Source: Corynebacterium glyciniphilum AJ 3170 (GTDB taxonomy: Bacteria > Actinomycetota > Actinomycetes > Mycobacteriales > Mycobacteriaceae). From it: DNA of 64,000 nt. The notes below the pieces were generated by a model. That model searched no databases, was not told the DNA's origin, and worked only from the letters and a program-made list of their open reading frames with translations. The stretch lies in NCBI RefSeq assembly GCF_007673095.1, contig NZ_VDYZ01000007.1, positions 144,496-208,495 on the forward strand, read 5' to 3'. Made by a program: the position numbers and the translations under genes. This document shows, piece by piece, positions 19,478 to 30,543 of the stretch (positions are counted from its first letter, which is position 1; every line of letters starts with the position of its first letter).

Positions 19478-20368
19478 ATGCGCATCGCCGTCATCCAGAT
19501 GAACTCCGTGCCGGACGTCGACAAGAACCTCGAGAAAATCAGATCCTATATCGCCGGATCCGCCGAAAACGGCGCCGACCTGGTGGTCTTCCCTGAGGCT
19601 GCGATGTTCCCCTTCGATGCCGGACGCCTCGACGTCATCGCCCAACCACTCGACGGTCCTTTCGCCCGCGCCGTCGAGAAAGCGGCGAAGGACGCCGGGA
19701 CGACCGCCGTCGTCGGCATGTTCACCCCTGCCGACACCGTCTTCCGGTTGCCGTCGGGGGAACTGCAGACCGAGCCGGTGGAGGGCTCCGGACAGGCGAA
19801 CAAGTTCCGACGCGTCCACAACACCCTGCTGATCACCGGTCCGCAGGGCACCGAGCACTACCACAAGATCCACACCTTCGACGCTTTCGGCTACCGGGAG
19901 TCCGACACCGTCAAACCCGGTACCCGTCGGGTCACCTACGACATCAACGGCGTGACCATCGGCCTGGCGACCTGCTACGACATCCGTTTCCCCGGACACT
20001 TCTACGCGCTGGCGGAAGAGGGTGCCACGGTCATGGTCGTCCCCACCGCCTGGACCGACGGCCCCGGTAAACTCGACCAGTGGCGCACCCTCACCGCCGC
20101 CCGTGCGCTCGACACGACCAGTTATGTCGTCGCGGCCGGACAGGCACGGCCCGGATCCCCGGACCGCTACGGGCAGAATGACGGGCCGACGGGCATCGGG
20201 CACTCCGTGATCGTCAGTCCCGGCGGCGCACGGTTGGCGGAGACCGGCTACGTGGCCCAGATCCTCATGGTCGACATCGACCCGAACCATGTGGAGAAGG
20301 TCCGTAAGGGGCTTCCCGTCCTCAAGGGACACCGGCAGGACCTGGAGATCGGCCAGAAGGGCGCGTAG
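19478..20368 (+). CDS. Carbon-nitrogen hydrolase (nitrilase superfamily amidase)
   Basis: 296 aa cytosolic enzyme with the complete Glu-Lys-Cys triad: Glu40 in VVFPEAAMFPF, Lys130 in YHKIHTFDAFGYRES, Cys166 in GLATCYDIRFP. The overall pattern fits the Nit1/omega-amidase or deaminated-glutathione amidase branch. It ends 20 bp before palindromic repeat A1. Confidence 0.92.
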   Translation: MRIAVIQMNSVPDVDKNLEKIRSYIAGSAENGADLVVFPEAAMFPFDAGRLDVIAQPLDGPFARAVEKAAKDAGTTAVVGMFTPADTVFRLPSGELQTEPVEGSGQANKFRRVHNTLLITGPQGTEHYHKIHTFDAFGYRESDTVKPGTRRVTYDINGVTIGLATCYDIRFPGHFYALAEEGATVMVVPTAWTDGPGKLDQWRTLTAARALDTTSYVVAAGQARPGSPDRYGQNDGPTGIGHSVIVSPGGARLAETGYVAQILMVDIDPNHVEKVRKGLPVLKGHRQDLEIGQKGA

Positions 20369-20388
20369 CAGACCCCGGGCACCTGAGG

Positions 20389-20443
20389 GTGCGTGACAGA
20401 ATCCGGCAGCCACCGCCACTGAACGCTTGAATCTGTCACGCAC
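20389..20443. repeat. Palindromic repeat A1 (downstream edge of nuclease cassette 1)
   Basis: Imperfect inverted repeat with 15-nt arms GTGCGTGACAGAATC (20389-20403) and GAATCTGTCACGCAC (20429-20443). It lies between two convergent genes, 18 bp after the stop of the DUF559-type gene. Related copies are at 21446, 43032 and 46473. There is no T-run, so a simple terminator is less likely. Confidence 0.75.
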
Positions 20444-20461
20444 TGACTTTCCCTGTGGCGC

Positions 20462-21385
20462 CTACCTCGGGTGCCACAGCCACACCTGCCGATCCGTCGG
20501 CAGTTCGTGCGTGCGGAGCTTGCGCGCCCGTGGATTCGCCAGATTGAACTCCACCGTGTCCAGGACCTCCGCCGCTACCTCGTCCAACGCTTTCCTGATG
20601 CTCGCGTCCGGGTAGCGCAGCAGCGTCCACCCCCACCGCACCGCGGCATTACCCTTCCAGCGGTCCTTGACGAAGTCCTCGCTGCTCGCCGTCTCCGCAG
20701 AGTGGTAGAACCAGCTGTCGATCTCGATGCACACCCGGGCCTCCGGGATGACGATGTCGAAGTAGTAACCGCGGATCATGGAGTTGACCTCGACAGTGAC
20801 GTCCAGGCCATCGAGTGCGATCACGATGGCACGCACCGCCCGCAACTCCAGGTTGCTGGCCGTGCCGGTGATCAATCCACCGGTCAGGTCGGCGGCGCGG
20901 GCGCGGCGGGACGGAGGCAGGGCGGCAAGGTCCGCGGCCAGGCGCCCGTTGCCCTTCACTCCGCCGTAGCTGCGCTGCAGGAAGTCGCGACGCTCGCGCA
21001 CCCCGACCTCCTGGCAGTCGATGGCGGTGGCCAGCGCCGACAATACAGGCACGTCGTTGACCCGTACGCTGTGCTGCTGCACGGCCGTCGTGAGACGCAG
21101 GAGTTTCCCTCCGTCGCTGCTTCTGCCGCGTGAGATGGACCCGTGCGCCGGCCAGCTCATCGGCATCAGTCCATGGAGGAAGGCCGCGGTCGGTCCGGTG
21201 TAGACCAGGCCGGGCCGTGCCCATGCCAGCGCGGCGAGCTTCACCATGTCCGTCGGTTTCTCGCTGGTGTACAGACTGAAGGCGATCCGGTGGATCTCCC
21301 CGCGTCGGACCGCTGCGGTGATCTCGTTGCCGGTCTTGCCGAGCGCACGCAGCTCGCGCGTCGTCCAGTACTTCTTCCTCATCAT
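20462..21385 (-). CDS. AbiEi-like/DUF559 PD-(D/E)XK nuclease-fold protein (cassette 1)
   Basis: 307 aa; the ATG at 21385 or the next codon (21382), after GGGAGGG. Residues ~1-60 look like the winged-helix found in AbiEi antitoxin-like proteins (TTRELRALGKTGNEITAAVRRGEIHRI). The C-terminal domain has a Vsr/DUF559 nuclease pattern: SNLELRAV (Glu180), YYFDIVIPE (Asp210), VCIEIDSWFYH (Glu221, Asp223, His228), DRWKGNAAVRWGW. All putative metal ligands are present. These solitary proteins recur in actinobacterial genomes with no settled function. Both sides carry repeat-family-A palindromes, 18 bp after the stop and 60 bp before the start. Confidence 0.85.
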   Translation of the reverse strand: MMRKKYWTTRELRALGKTGNEITAAVRRGEIHRIAFSLYTSEKPTDMVKLAALAWARPGLVYTGPTAAFLHGLMPMSWPAHGSISRGRSSDGGKLLRLTTAVQQHSVRVNDVPVLSALATAIDCQEVGVRERRDFLQRSYGGVKGNGRLAADLAALPPSRRARAADLTGGLITGTASNLELRAVRAIVIALDGLDVTVEVNSMIRGYYFDIVIPEARVCIEIDSWFYHSAETASSEDFVKDRWKGNAAVRWGWTLLRYPDASIRKALDEVAAEVLDTVEFNLANPRARKLRTHELPTDRQVWLWHPR

Positions 21386-21445
21386 TCCCTCCCCTGGACG
21401 CGACCCCCTGCCACGTCCGACTCTCTACGGTAGTGCACCGCGAGA

Positions 21446-21496
21446 GTGCGTGACAGATTCCGTCGATCCATGGCATGGAAGCCCGGAAAATGTCAC
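21446..21496. repeat. Palindromic repeat A2 (upstream edge of nuclease cassette 1)
   Basis: Left arm GTGCGTGACAGATTCCG (21446-21462) and right arm CGGAAAATGTCAC (21484-21496), 11 of 13 paired positions, with a small inner TCCATG/CATGGA palindrome. It ends 6 bp before the stop of the permease gene. It shares its left arm with A1 and its right arm with A3. Confidence 0.75.
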
Positions 21497-21502
21497 GGAC
21501 CG

Positions 21503-23599
21503 TCACGTCCTGCGCAGCAGCCACACGAAGTACGGCGCACCGACCAGGGCGATCATCAGCCCGGCGGGCACCTGCGCCGGGGCGATCAGAGAACGGCCCA
21601 GCCCGTCGGCGAGGCACACCATCGCCGCGCCGAGCACCATCGCCACCGGCAGTACGCGGGCGTGCCGTCCTCCGACCAGTGCCCGGGCCAGGTGAGGGGC
21701 CACCAGTCCGACGAATCCGACCACACCGACGGCCACCACGCTCACCGCGGCCAACACGGCCGAGAGTGTCAGCAGCCCCAGCCTCGTACGTTCCACCGTC
21801 ACGCCGAGGACCCGCGGTGTGTCCTCGTCCATCGACATCAGGTCCAGGTGCCGCCGCAGCATGACCAGCACCGGCAGGGACATCAGCAGGACCACGGCGA
21901 CGGGGAGGACGTCGGGGAACGTCCTGCCGTAGGTCGTCCCGGACAACCAGGTGAAGATCCGTGGTGTGTCGTAGGGGTTCGCCCGCAGCAGCAGGAATGT
22001 CGTCACCGCAGAGATGCCGTAGCCGCAGCCGATACCGATGAGCACGAAGCGGTCCGGGAGCAGACCGCCCCGCCAGGCCAGGCCCGTGACCAGGGTGAAG
22101 GTCGCCAGGCCCGTCGCCACTGCCAGAGCGACGAGGACGGGACGACCGCCGTCGGGGAGCAGGGTGGTGGCGATGACGGCGCCCAGTCCGGCGCCGGCGG
22201 TGATGCCGAGCAGTCCGGGTTCGGCCAGGGGGTTGCGGACCGTCCCCTGCACCACCGTGCCTGCCACACCGAGCGCGGCGCCGGCCAGGACGGCGGCGGC
22301 GACCCGGGGGACGCGGGTGTCCAGGGCTCCACCGACCAGATCCGGAGCGGCGTCGCGTAGCCACAGTGCCACGTCGCCGAGCTTGAGCCACAGGCTGCCG
22401 GCGAGCAGGCCGTAGATGACAGCACCGACGAGCAGCAGGACGGTGATACCCAGGACCAGCAGGAAACGACGCCGGGCCTGGGCGGGGGTGAATGTTCCAC
22501 GTCGGGCACCGGCGTTGGAGCGGGCGGAACGCACCACGCCCTGGTCACGCATACGCATCGCCAGGACCACGATGACCACGGCGCCGAGCAGCGAGGTCGG
22601 GATGCCGGTGGGGATCGACGCGGCCTGTTCGGCGCCGAGGACGGTGCGCAGCAGTGCGTCGGACAACAGGACGAGTAGTGCGCCGACCAGCCCGGTCACG
22701 GGAATGAGCACGGCGTGGTGGCGCAGGCCGCGGAGGCGGGTGGAGAGCAGCCGGGCGAGCACCGGGGCGCCCAGCCCGATGAAGCCCAACGGTCCGGCGA
22801 CGGTCACGGACAGGGCGGTGAGCAGGACCGCGAGGACGACGGCGGTGGCACGGGTGGCACGGACCGGGATGCCGAGGGTGGTGGCGGTGTCGTCGTCGCC
22901 GAGGGAGAGGACGTCGAGGCGGCGGGACATCACGACTGCGGCGACGAGCCCGAGCAGGATGACAGGTACGGCGCGGGCTGAGGCATCCACGCTCAGCTGG
23001 GACAGGGACCCGGAGCCCCAGGCGAACAGCCCGGTGGTGTTCTGGCTGAACAGGATCAGCAGCATGCCGGTGACCGCGTCCAGTGCCATGGCGATCGCGG
23101 AGCCGGCGAGGATGAGCTTCGTCGTCCCGGTGGAACCGCCGTGGCCGGACCCCGCACCCGTGAGGGTCAGGACCAGGGTCGCGCTGGCCAGGCCACCGGC
23201 GAAGGCGACCAGGCCGGATGCCCAGAACGGCACGCTGACGCCGAACGCCGCCACCGCAGTCAGGGTCACATAGGATCCGGCGGTCACCGCGAGGGTGTCG
23301 GGGGACGCCAGTTGGTTGCGCGTCACCGACTGCAGGAGGATGCCGGCGACGCCGAGCGCGAATCCGACCGTGATCCCGGCCAACAGCCGGGGGATCCGCG
23401 ATCCGGAGAGAATGCTGTGGACGGGTACGCCGTTGATGTCCTGCGGCGCACCCGGGTGCCCTACGGCGTACAGGACCAGGTCACGGATACCGAGACCGGA
23501 GGTGCCCTGGGTCAGGTGCCAGGCGCTGACGCAGACAATCCCCAGGACCAGGGCAACGATCAGCGCAAGTGGCGCGAGGGGTGTTCTGGTCGTCCTCAC
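21503..23599 (-). CDS. Fused double-domain siderophore ABC permease (FecCD/FhuB-like)
   Basis: 698 aa integral membrane protein with two tandem FecCD domains (about 1-345 and 375-698), as in FhuB, each with ~10 helices. Repeated motifs: SRIPRLLAGITVGFALGVAGILLQ versus TRVPRVAAAVLAGAALGVAGTVVQ, and GPLGFIGLGAPVLAR versus GVVGFVGLVAPHLAR. It imports Fe3+-siderophore across the membrane with the ATPase and lipoprotein of the same operon. Its start overlaps the upstream stop by four bases (ATGA). Confidence 0.95.
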   Translation of the reverse strand: MRTTRTPLAPLALIVALVLGIVCVSAWHLTQGTSGLGIRDLVLYAVGHPGAPQDINGVPVHSILSGSRIPRLLAGITVGFALGVAGILLQSVTRNQLASPDTLAVTAGSYVTLTAVAAFGVSVPFWASGLVAFAGGLASATLVLTLTGAGSGHGGSTGTTKLILAGSAIAMALDAVTGMLLILFSQNTTGLFAWGSGSLSQLSVDASARAVPVILLGLVAAVVMSRRLDVLSLGDDDTATTLGIPVRATRATAVVLAVLLTALSVTVAGPLGFIGLGAPVLARLLSTRLRGLRHHAVLIPVTGLVGALLVLLSDALLRTVLGAEQAASIPTGIPTSLLGAVVIVVLAMRMRDQGVVRSARSNAGARRGTFTPAQARRRFLLVLGITVLLLVGAVIYGLLAGSLWLKLGDVALWLRDAAPDLVGGALDTRVPRVAAAVLAGAALGVAGTVVQGTVRNPLAEPGLLGITAGAGLGAVIATTLLPDGGRPVLVALAVATGLATFTLVTGLAWRGGLLPDRFVLIGIGCGYGISAVTTFLLLRANPYDTPRIFTWLSGTTYGRTFPDVLPVAVVLLMSLPVLVMLRRHLDLMSMDEDTPRVLGVTVERTRLGLLTLSAVLAAVSVVAVGVVGFVGLVAPHLARALVGGRHARVLPVAMVLGAAMVCLADGLGRSLIAPAQVPAGLMIALVGAPYFVWLLRRT

Positions 23600-24735
23600 T
23601 TGGAGTCGGAGGATCCTTCAGAGCCTTCTGAGCCTGCCACAGCCTTGACTGCGTCGACGAAGGCGTCGATCAGCTGGATGCAGGAACGCGGGCCACCGGC
23701 GGCCCAGAGGTCGTTGGGGAACTCGTGGGTGCGGTTGTCCTTGACGGCGGGCAGGTTGTTCCAGATCGGGTTGGAGGTCATCGCCTTGACGTAGTCGTCG
23801 GCGCCACCCTGGGACCCGGTGTAGAAGAGGTTCGCGTCGCCGACGGCGGTGAGGCCTTCGATGTCGGTCTGGGCGAGACCGTAGGAGGGGTCCACCCCGC
23901 CGTCGCCGTAGGAGTCGTTGATGTCGTCGGTCCAGGCGGAGGTCATGCCCAGTTCTTCGCCGAGCTGAGTCATCAACGCACCGGTGGTGTAGGGCCGGAT
24001 GGTCAGGTTCCCGCTCTCGACCCAGCCGTCGAAGTAGAGGAAGTCGGATTCGTCGCGGTCCTTGAGGGTGGCCACGGTGTCGGCGAGGTCGTCGCGGGCA
24101 GCGGCGAGGTGGTCGTCGAATTCCTGGTTGATCTCCGCGGCGCGGGCGGAGCGGCCGGTGGCTTCACCGATCTTGGTGAGGACGTTCTTGACCGTCCCGA
24201 TCTGGTCGGCGGCGTCGGCACCTTTCACCGCGAGGACGGGGACGTCGCGTTCCTCCAGCTGGGTGAGCACGGCGTCATCGGCGCTGAACGCCTCGACGAT
24301 GATCAGGTCGGGGTCGGCGCCGTAGATGGCGTCGAGGTCGGGCTCGCCGCGCTCGCCGGCGTTGACGACGTCGTCGGGCAGGGCCTCGGCACTGACGTAG
24401 GTGCTGTAGTCGTCGGGGGACGCGACGGCGACCGGGTCGACGCAGAGGCTGATCGCGTCCTCGATCTCCTGCCACTCCAGGACCGCGACGCGGCTGGCGG
24501 GCCTGTCGAGTTCCACGGTGCGTCCGAGGTCGTCGGTCATGGAGACCGGGTCGGTGCTGGTCTCGATGTCACTGTCGCAGCCGGCGGCGCCGGAGGTGGG
24601 CGCTTCGCCGGAGGCGTCGGACGAGCCGGTGTCGGTGGTGCCGCAGGCGGCGAGGGTGAGCGTCGCGGTGGCTACGGCCGCGGTGAGCGCCGTGGCGGCG
24701 GTGGGGAACCGGCGCCGGATTCTGGAGAGGTGCAT
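23596..24735 (-). CDS. Fe3+-siderophore-binding lipoprotein
   Basis: 379 aa from the ATG at 24735. It has a lipoprotein signal (ATLTLAACGTTDTG, lipobox Cys near residue 31), then a Ser/Gly linker. The body is a FecB/FatB-type two-lobed binding fold: DLGRTVELDRPASRVAVLEWQEIEDAI and GEPDLDAIYGADPDLIIVEAF. It captures the ferric siderophore for the permease. It lies 11 bp after the ATPase gene. Confidence 0.93.
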   Translation of the reverse strand: MHLSRIRRRFPTAATALTAAVATATLTLAACGTTDTGSSDASGEAPTSGAAGCDSDIETSTDPVSMTDDLGRTVELDRPASRVAVLEWQEIEDAISLCVDPVAVASPDDYSTYVSAEALPDDVVNAGERGEPDLDAIYGADPDLIIVEAFSADDAVLTQLEERDVPVLAVKGADAADQIGTVKNVLTKIGEATGRSARAAEINQEFDDHLAAARDDLADTVATLKDRDESDFLYFDGWVESGNLTIRPYTTGALMTQLGEELGMTSAWTDDINDSYGDGGVDPSYGLAQTDIEGLTAVGDANLFYTGSQGGADDYVKAMTSNPIWNNLPAVKDNRTHEFPNDLWAAGGPRSCIQLIDAFVDAVKAVAGSEGSEGSSDSK

Positions 24736-24746
24736 GGATGGTCCTT

Positions 24747-25583
24747 TCAGGGGGTGGTCCGGACGCACCCACGGTCAGGGTGTCGTCCGATCGGGTCGAT
24801 GCGCAGGCGGCCGGTGCGGGGGTCCACACCGACGTCGACGGGGATGTCATAGGCGGTGCTGATGTTCTCGGCGGTCAGGACGTCCTGGGGCGGCCCGGTG
24901 GCGAGGACACGGCCCTCGGTGAGCAGGACGAGGTTGTCGGCGACGCGCAGGGCGTGGTCGAGGTCGTGCAGGACGACGCCGACGGCGACGGGACTGGAGC
25001 TGTGTCCGTCGGCGAGATCGCGGATGAGGTCGAGGATCTCGGTCTGGAAGCGCAGGTCGAGGTGGTTGGTGGGCTCGTCGAGCAGGATGACGCCGGTGTC
25101 CTGGGCGAGGCAGGCGGCCAGCCAGGCACGTTGGACTTCACCGCCGGAGAGCTCACCGGCGTTGCGGTCAGCCTTGTCCGCCATGCCGGTGACCTGCAGG
25201 GCATGGTCGATACTGGCGTGGTCGTCGGGGCCGAGCCCGGCGAAACGGCGGCGGTGGGGGTGGCGTCCGAAGCCGACGATCTCGCGCACGGTCAGCCCGT
25301 CGGGGGTGGGCCGGGACTGGGAGAAGAGGGTGAGTCGGGTGGCGACGTCGCGGGGGTTGAGCAGGCAGATGTCGTCACCGTCGAGGCGGACGGCGCCCTG
25401 GTTGACGGGGTGGAGGCGGGCCAGGGAGCGCAGCAGCGTGGACTTCCCGGAACCGTTCGGCCCGACGAGTGCGGTGACGGTGCCCGGTTCGAGGGTGACG
25501 GAGACGTCGTGGATCACCGTGGACCTGCCGTAGCCGAGGGTGAGGTTCTCGCCTTCCAGGGTGCGGGCGGATGCGGTGGACAT
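24747..25583 (-). CDS. Siderophore ABC transporter ATPase (FecE-like)
   Basis: 278 aa. Walker A LVGPNGSGKST, Q-loop LFSQSRPTPDGLTVREIVGFGRHP, ABC signature LSGGEVQRAWLA, Walker B GVILLDEPTNHLD. First gene of the operon ATPase-lipoprotein-permease. A DtxR/IdeR-like box lies ~50 bp upstream, so iron repression is expected. Confidence 0.95.
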   Translation of the reverse strand: MSTASARTLEGENLTLGYGRSTVIHDVSVTLEPGTVTALVGPNGSGKSTLLRSLARLHPVNQGAVRLDGDDICLLNPRDVATRLTLFSQSRPTPDGLTVREIVGFGRHPHRRRFAGLGPDDHASIDHALQVTGMADKADRNAGELSGGEVQRAWLAACLAQDTGVILLDEPTNHLDLRFQTEILDLIRDLADGHSSSPVAVGVVLHDLDHALRVADNLVLLTEGRVLATGPPQDVLTAENISTAYDIPVDVGVDPRTGRLRIDPIGRHPDRGCVRTTP

Positions 25584-25631
25584 GGGTGTTCTGGTGATCC
25601 TTCGGGGAGATGGCCGGGAGTTGGCCGGGAG

Positions 25632-25650
25632 ATGGCATAGCCTAACCTCA
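25632..25650. promoter_or_regulatory. DtxR/IdeR-type iron box
   Basis: Contains TAGCCTAACCT; 14 of 19 positions match the DtxR consensus TTAGGTTAGCCTAACCTAA, the right half perfectly. It sits upstream of the siderophore ATPase gene and predicts Fe2+-dependent repression. Confidence 0.7.
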
Positions 25651-25710
25651 AGAAGAGTAGGGCAGCATAACCCGTGTCCGCAATCTCGTTTTCAGGACAC
25701 CCGATTCGGG

Positions 25711-26478
25711 TCAGCGGACATCTTTGAGATGGTGGCTCGGCCGGTAGGCGCCGGGCGTCGTGCCCATCATCCGGCGGAAAGTGTCGATGAAGGTGCTGGT
25801 CTGGGCGTAGCCGAGGGTGCTGGCGACGTCCTGCACGGGTGCCCCTTCGCTGAGCAGGGTGAGTGCGCGCTGGATGCGCAGTGTCAGGCGCCACTGCCCG
25901 AAGGGAAGGCCGGTGGACTCGCGGAAGGCGCGGGTGACGGTGCGCTCGCTGGTGCCGAGCCGTCTGGCCCAGACCTCCAACCCGCTGAGGTCGCCGGGAT
26001 CAGCCAGCAGGGCGCGGACGACAGGGGCGATGCGGGGGTCGTCGGGGACAGGGAGGTCCAGCGGGGTGGTCACGGGATGCAGGACGTCGAAGACCACGGC
26101 TTCGGCGCGGCGTCGTTCGCCGTCCGACAGGGTGTCCTGCCCGAGGTGGGTGAGCAGGGATTCGAGGACGGGGTTCATGGCCACCACGGTCACCTCGTCC
26201 GGTGGGGCGAAGCCTTCGGGTGAGTGGTCGGGGGAGAAGAGGGTGCCGTAGAGCGTGACTCCTGAGGACACGTCGCCGGAGTGGTCCGTCTCGGCGGGGA
26301 TCCAGATGCCGCGACCTTCGGGGACGGCGAAGATGCGGTCGTGTGCGCGGGTGGTCATCGCACCGCGCCGTACCCACACCAGTTCATGGCAGTCGTGACG
26401 GTGGGTGGGCCAGCTGGTCGGCGGGTTCGTCGCCCCGGCGGTGACGATGGGGTGCGGGGTGGACGGTATGACGGTCAT
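25711..26478 (-). CDS. AraC-family transcriptional regulator
   Basis: 255 aa. N-terminal cupin-like sensor (PTHRHDCHELVWVRRGAM, GRGIWIPAETDHSGDV) and C-terminal double HTH (LGTSERTVTRAFRESTGLPFGQWRLTLRIQRAL, VQDVASTLGYAQTSTFIDTFRRMMGTTPGAYR). It lies immediately upstream of the siderophore operon on the same strand. Its start overlaps the end of the globin-reductase gene (ATGA). It probably controls siderophore uptake; the ligand is unknown. Confidence 0.93.
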   Translation of the reverse strand: MTVIPSTPHPIVTAGATNPPTSWPTHRHDCHELVWVRRGAMTTRAHDRIFAVPEGRGIWIPAETDHSGDVSSGVTLYGTLFSPDHSPEGFAPPDEVTVVAMNPVLESLLTHLGQDTLSDGERRRAEAVVFDVLHPVTTPLDLPVPDDPRIAPVVRALLADPGDLSGLEVWARRLGTSERTVTRAFRESTGLPFGQWRLTLRIQRALTLLSEGAPVQDVASTLGYAQTSTFIDTFRRMMGTTPGAYRPSHHLKDVR

Positions 26479-27671
26479 GGCTCGGCGATGATCTGCTCAG
26501 GATCCACACCGGCACCGGTGAGGGTCCGCACCTGGTCGCGGACGGTGTCGGGGTCCTCCCCGGAGATCAGGACGAGGGTGCTGTCACGGTGAGCTGCTGC
26601 CAGCGCTGTCGACAGGGCTGTCTCCGCGGCGGTGACGTGGTCCTCGTCGGAGACGACGGGGGTGAAGGTGAACCAGGGGAAGCCGCGCTCCAGTCCGCGG
26701 AGGTCAGTGAGTCCGTGCAGGTCGCGGGAGGTGTCGGTCCCCCAGAACAGGTGGACCGGTGGTGGGTCGTCTGCGCCGGACACCTCCATTACCAGGGCGC
26801 GCAGCGCGGCCAGGCCGGAGTTGACGGCGATCATCACGACGCCGGACGGGGCGTCGTCGCCGGTGGGGACGCCGAGTCCGCCGGTCGGATTGGCGACGAC
26901 CCAGGTCTCGCCGACCTCGGGTTCGCCTGCGGACGCAGGGCAGTGGAACTCCAGGTAGCCGGCCTGGTTCGGAGGCAACGCCGAGGCGTACTGCTGCCAC
27001 TCGTCCGGCGCAGCGGGGGTCCGGACCTCCAGTGTCTGCCCGGCCCACCCTGTCTCAGGGGACGACGCCTGCAGTCGCACGACGGTGGTCTGTGCGGTGC
27101 GGTGCGCGACCTCGAGGACCGTGGCGGACAGTGAGGCGGGGACACCGGCCTCGTCGTCCTCGACCGCACCGAGTGCGACGATCCGCACGGCATTGTCCAC
27201 CGCCTGCAGAAGCTCTGTCAGGCCGTCGGGGATACCCAGTTCGGCGGCGCGTCGGTAGGTCAGGTCGATTCCGGGGTAGGGGTAGTCGAATTCTTCGCAG
27301 ACGGCGCGGCCGGCAGCTTCGGCAGCTGCTTCGTAGTGCTGCATCGTCACCCCGAACTTGCGGAGGTCACGGCCTAGGTAGGCGAGGTAGTCGGTGTGGT
27401 GCCCGCTGAACTCCGCCTGGTCGCCGGTGAGTCCGTGTGAGGCGTACAGGACGGCCCGGCGCAGCATCCCGCGGGGGACAGGTGCCGCAGGGGCGGCGGC
27501 ACCGTCGGCCGTGGACGGGGAATGGTCGGGGGCGAGGGGAGTGGCCAGAGCGGTGAAGTGGGTGCGGGTGTGTGCGGTGATGCTGTCGATGCGCTCGCGT
27601 GCGACCTGCACTGCCGAGGTCAGGTCGCCGAGATCGGTGGTCAGTCCCCTCTCCTGTGTCATGGGGACCAT
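26475..27671 (-). CDS. Globin-reductase fusion (flavohaemoprotein-like), degenerate FNR motifs
   Basis: 398 aa; ATG at 27671 or the ATG at 27662. Residues ~55-165 look like a globin with a proximal-His-type motif GVTMQHYEAAAEA. Residues ~175-398 follow the FAD/NAD reductase layout of flavohaemoglobins, but the FAD-binding RxYS is replaced by QQYASALPP and the NAD-binding GxGxTP by AVNSGLAAL. It may act in NO detoxification or as a siderophore reductase, given coupling to the AraC gene and siderophore operon. That role is inference. Confidence 0.7.
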   Translation of the reverse strand: MVPMTQERGLTTDLGDLTSAVQVARERIDSITAHTRTHFTALATPLAPDHSPSTADGAAAPAAPVPRGMLRRAVLYASHGLTGDQAEFSGHHTDYLAYLGRDLRKFGVTMQHYEAAAEAAGRAVCEEFDYPYPGIDLTYRRAAELGIPDGLTELLQAVDNAVRIVALGAVEDDEAGVPASLSATVLEVAHRTAQTTVVRLQASSPETGWAGQTLEVRTPAAPDEWQQYASALPPNQAGYLEFHCPASAGEPEVGETWVVANPTGGLGVPTGDDAPSGVVMIAVNSGLAALRALVMEVSGADDPPPVHLFWGTDTSRDLHGLTDLRGLERGFPWFTFTPVVSDEDHVTAAETALSTALAAAHRDSTLVLISGEDPDTVRDQVRTLTGAGVDPEQIIAEP

Positions 27672-27711
27672 TGTGGCATGTCCGCGGGCATCGTCCGTGC
27701 CGACACGAGAA

Positions 27712-27727
27712 AGTGATGCAGATCACA
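27712..27727. promoter_or_regulatory. GlxR/CRP-like site between globin-reductase and clpB
   Basis: AGTGATGCAGATCACA matches the GlxR consensus TGTGA-N6-TCACA at 9 of 10 specified positions. It lies 40-56 bp upstream of the minus-strand gene and 15 bp before the clpB HAIR element, so it could serve either gene. Confidence 0.5.
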
Positions 27728-27741
27728 TCATAATAGGTATA

Positions 27742-27760
27742 TTGAGTGGAACAGACTCAA
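27742..27760. promoter_or_regulatory. HAIR operator (HspR) of clpB
   Basis: TTGAGT-N7-ACTCAA, both six-base arms perfect with the canonical spacing. This is the HspR operator CTTGAGT-N7-ACTCAAG less its outermost bases. It is the clearest HspR target in the window. Confidence 0.88.
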
Positions 27761-27773
27761 CCCTGATGACGTT
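27748..27773 (+). promoter_or_regulatory. Sigma-H-type promoter of clpB, -35 inside the HAIR spacer
   Basis: GGAACA (27748-27753), a 17-nt spacer, then GTT (27771-27773). The -35 falls exactly in the seven-base spacer of the HAIR element, so bound HspR would cover it. Spacing equals that of the dnaJ promoter. Confidence 0.65.
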
Positions 27774-27851
27774 GGAATGACCGTAAGCGAAAGTTGACAC
27801 GAACACGCTAAAGTAGACACCGGCACGCACCCGCAGAACAGGAGACTGACG

Positions 27852-30446
<2,595 letters not shown>

Positions 30447-30483
30447 TCCGCTGCCCCTCCCCGGGCAGTACAACGGGGAAACA

Positions 30484-30535
30484 GGCACCATCCTGTGTAC
30501 GCGTATCACCCTGATCGCGGGCACAGGATGGTGCC
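30484..30535. repeat. Palindromic repeat B1 (downstream edge of nuclease cassette 2)
   Basis: Perfect 14-bp inverted repeat GGCACCATCCTGTG (30484-30497) and CACAGGATGGTGCC (30522-30535), 24-nt centre. It lies 37 bp after clpB and 8 bp after the stop of the oppositely oriented nuclease gene. No T-run follows. Confidence 0.8.
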
Positions 30536-30543
30536 GATTCGCG

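Noticed and set aside
27772..27797. GGAATG...GTTGAC as an alternative sigma-H promoter for clpB
   Set aside because: Spacer of 13 nt is too short; GGAACA-N17-GTT upstream fits better.
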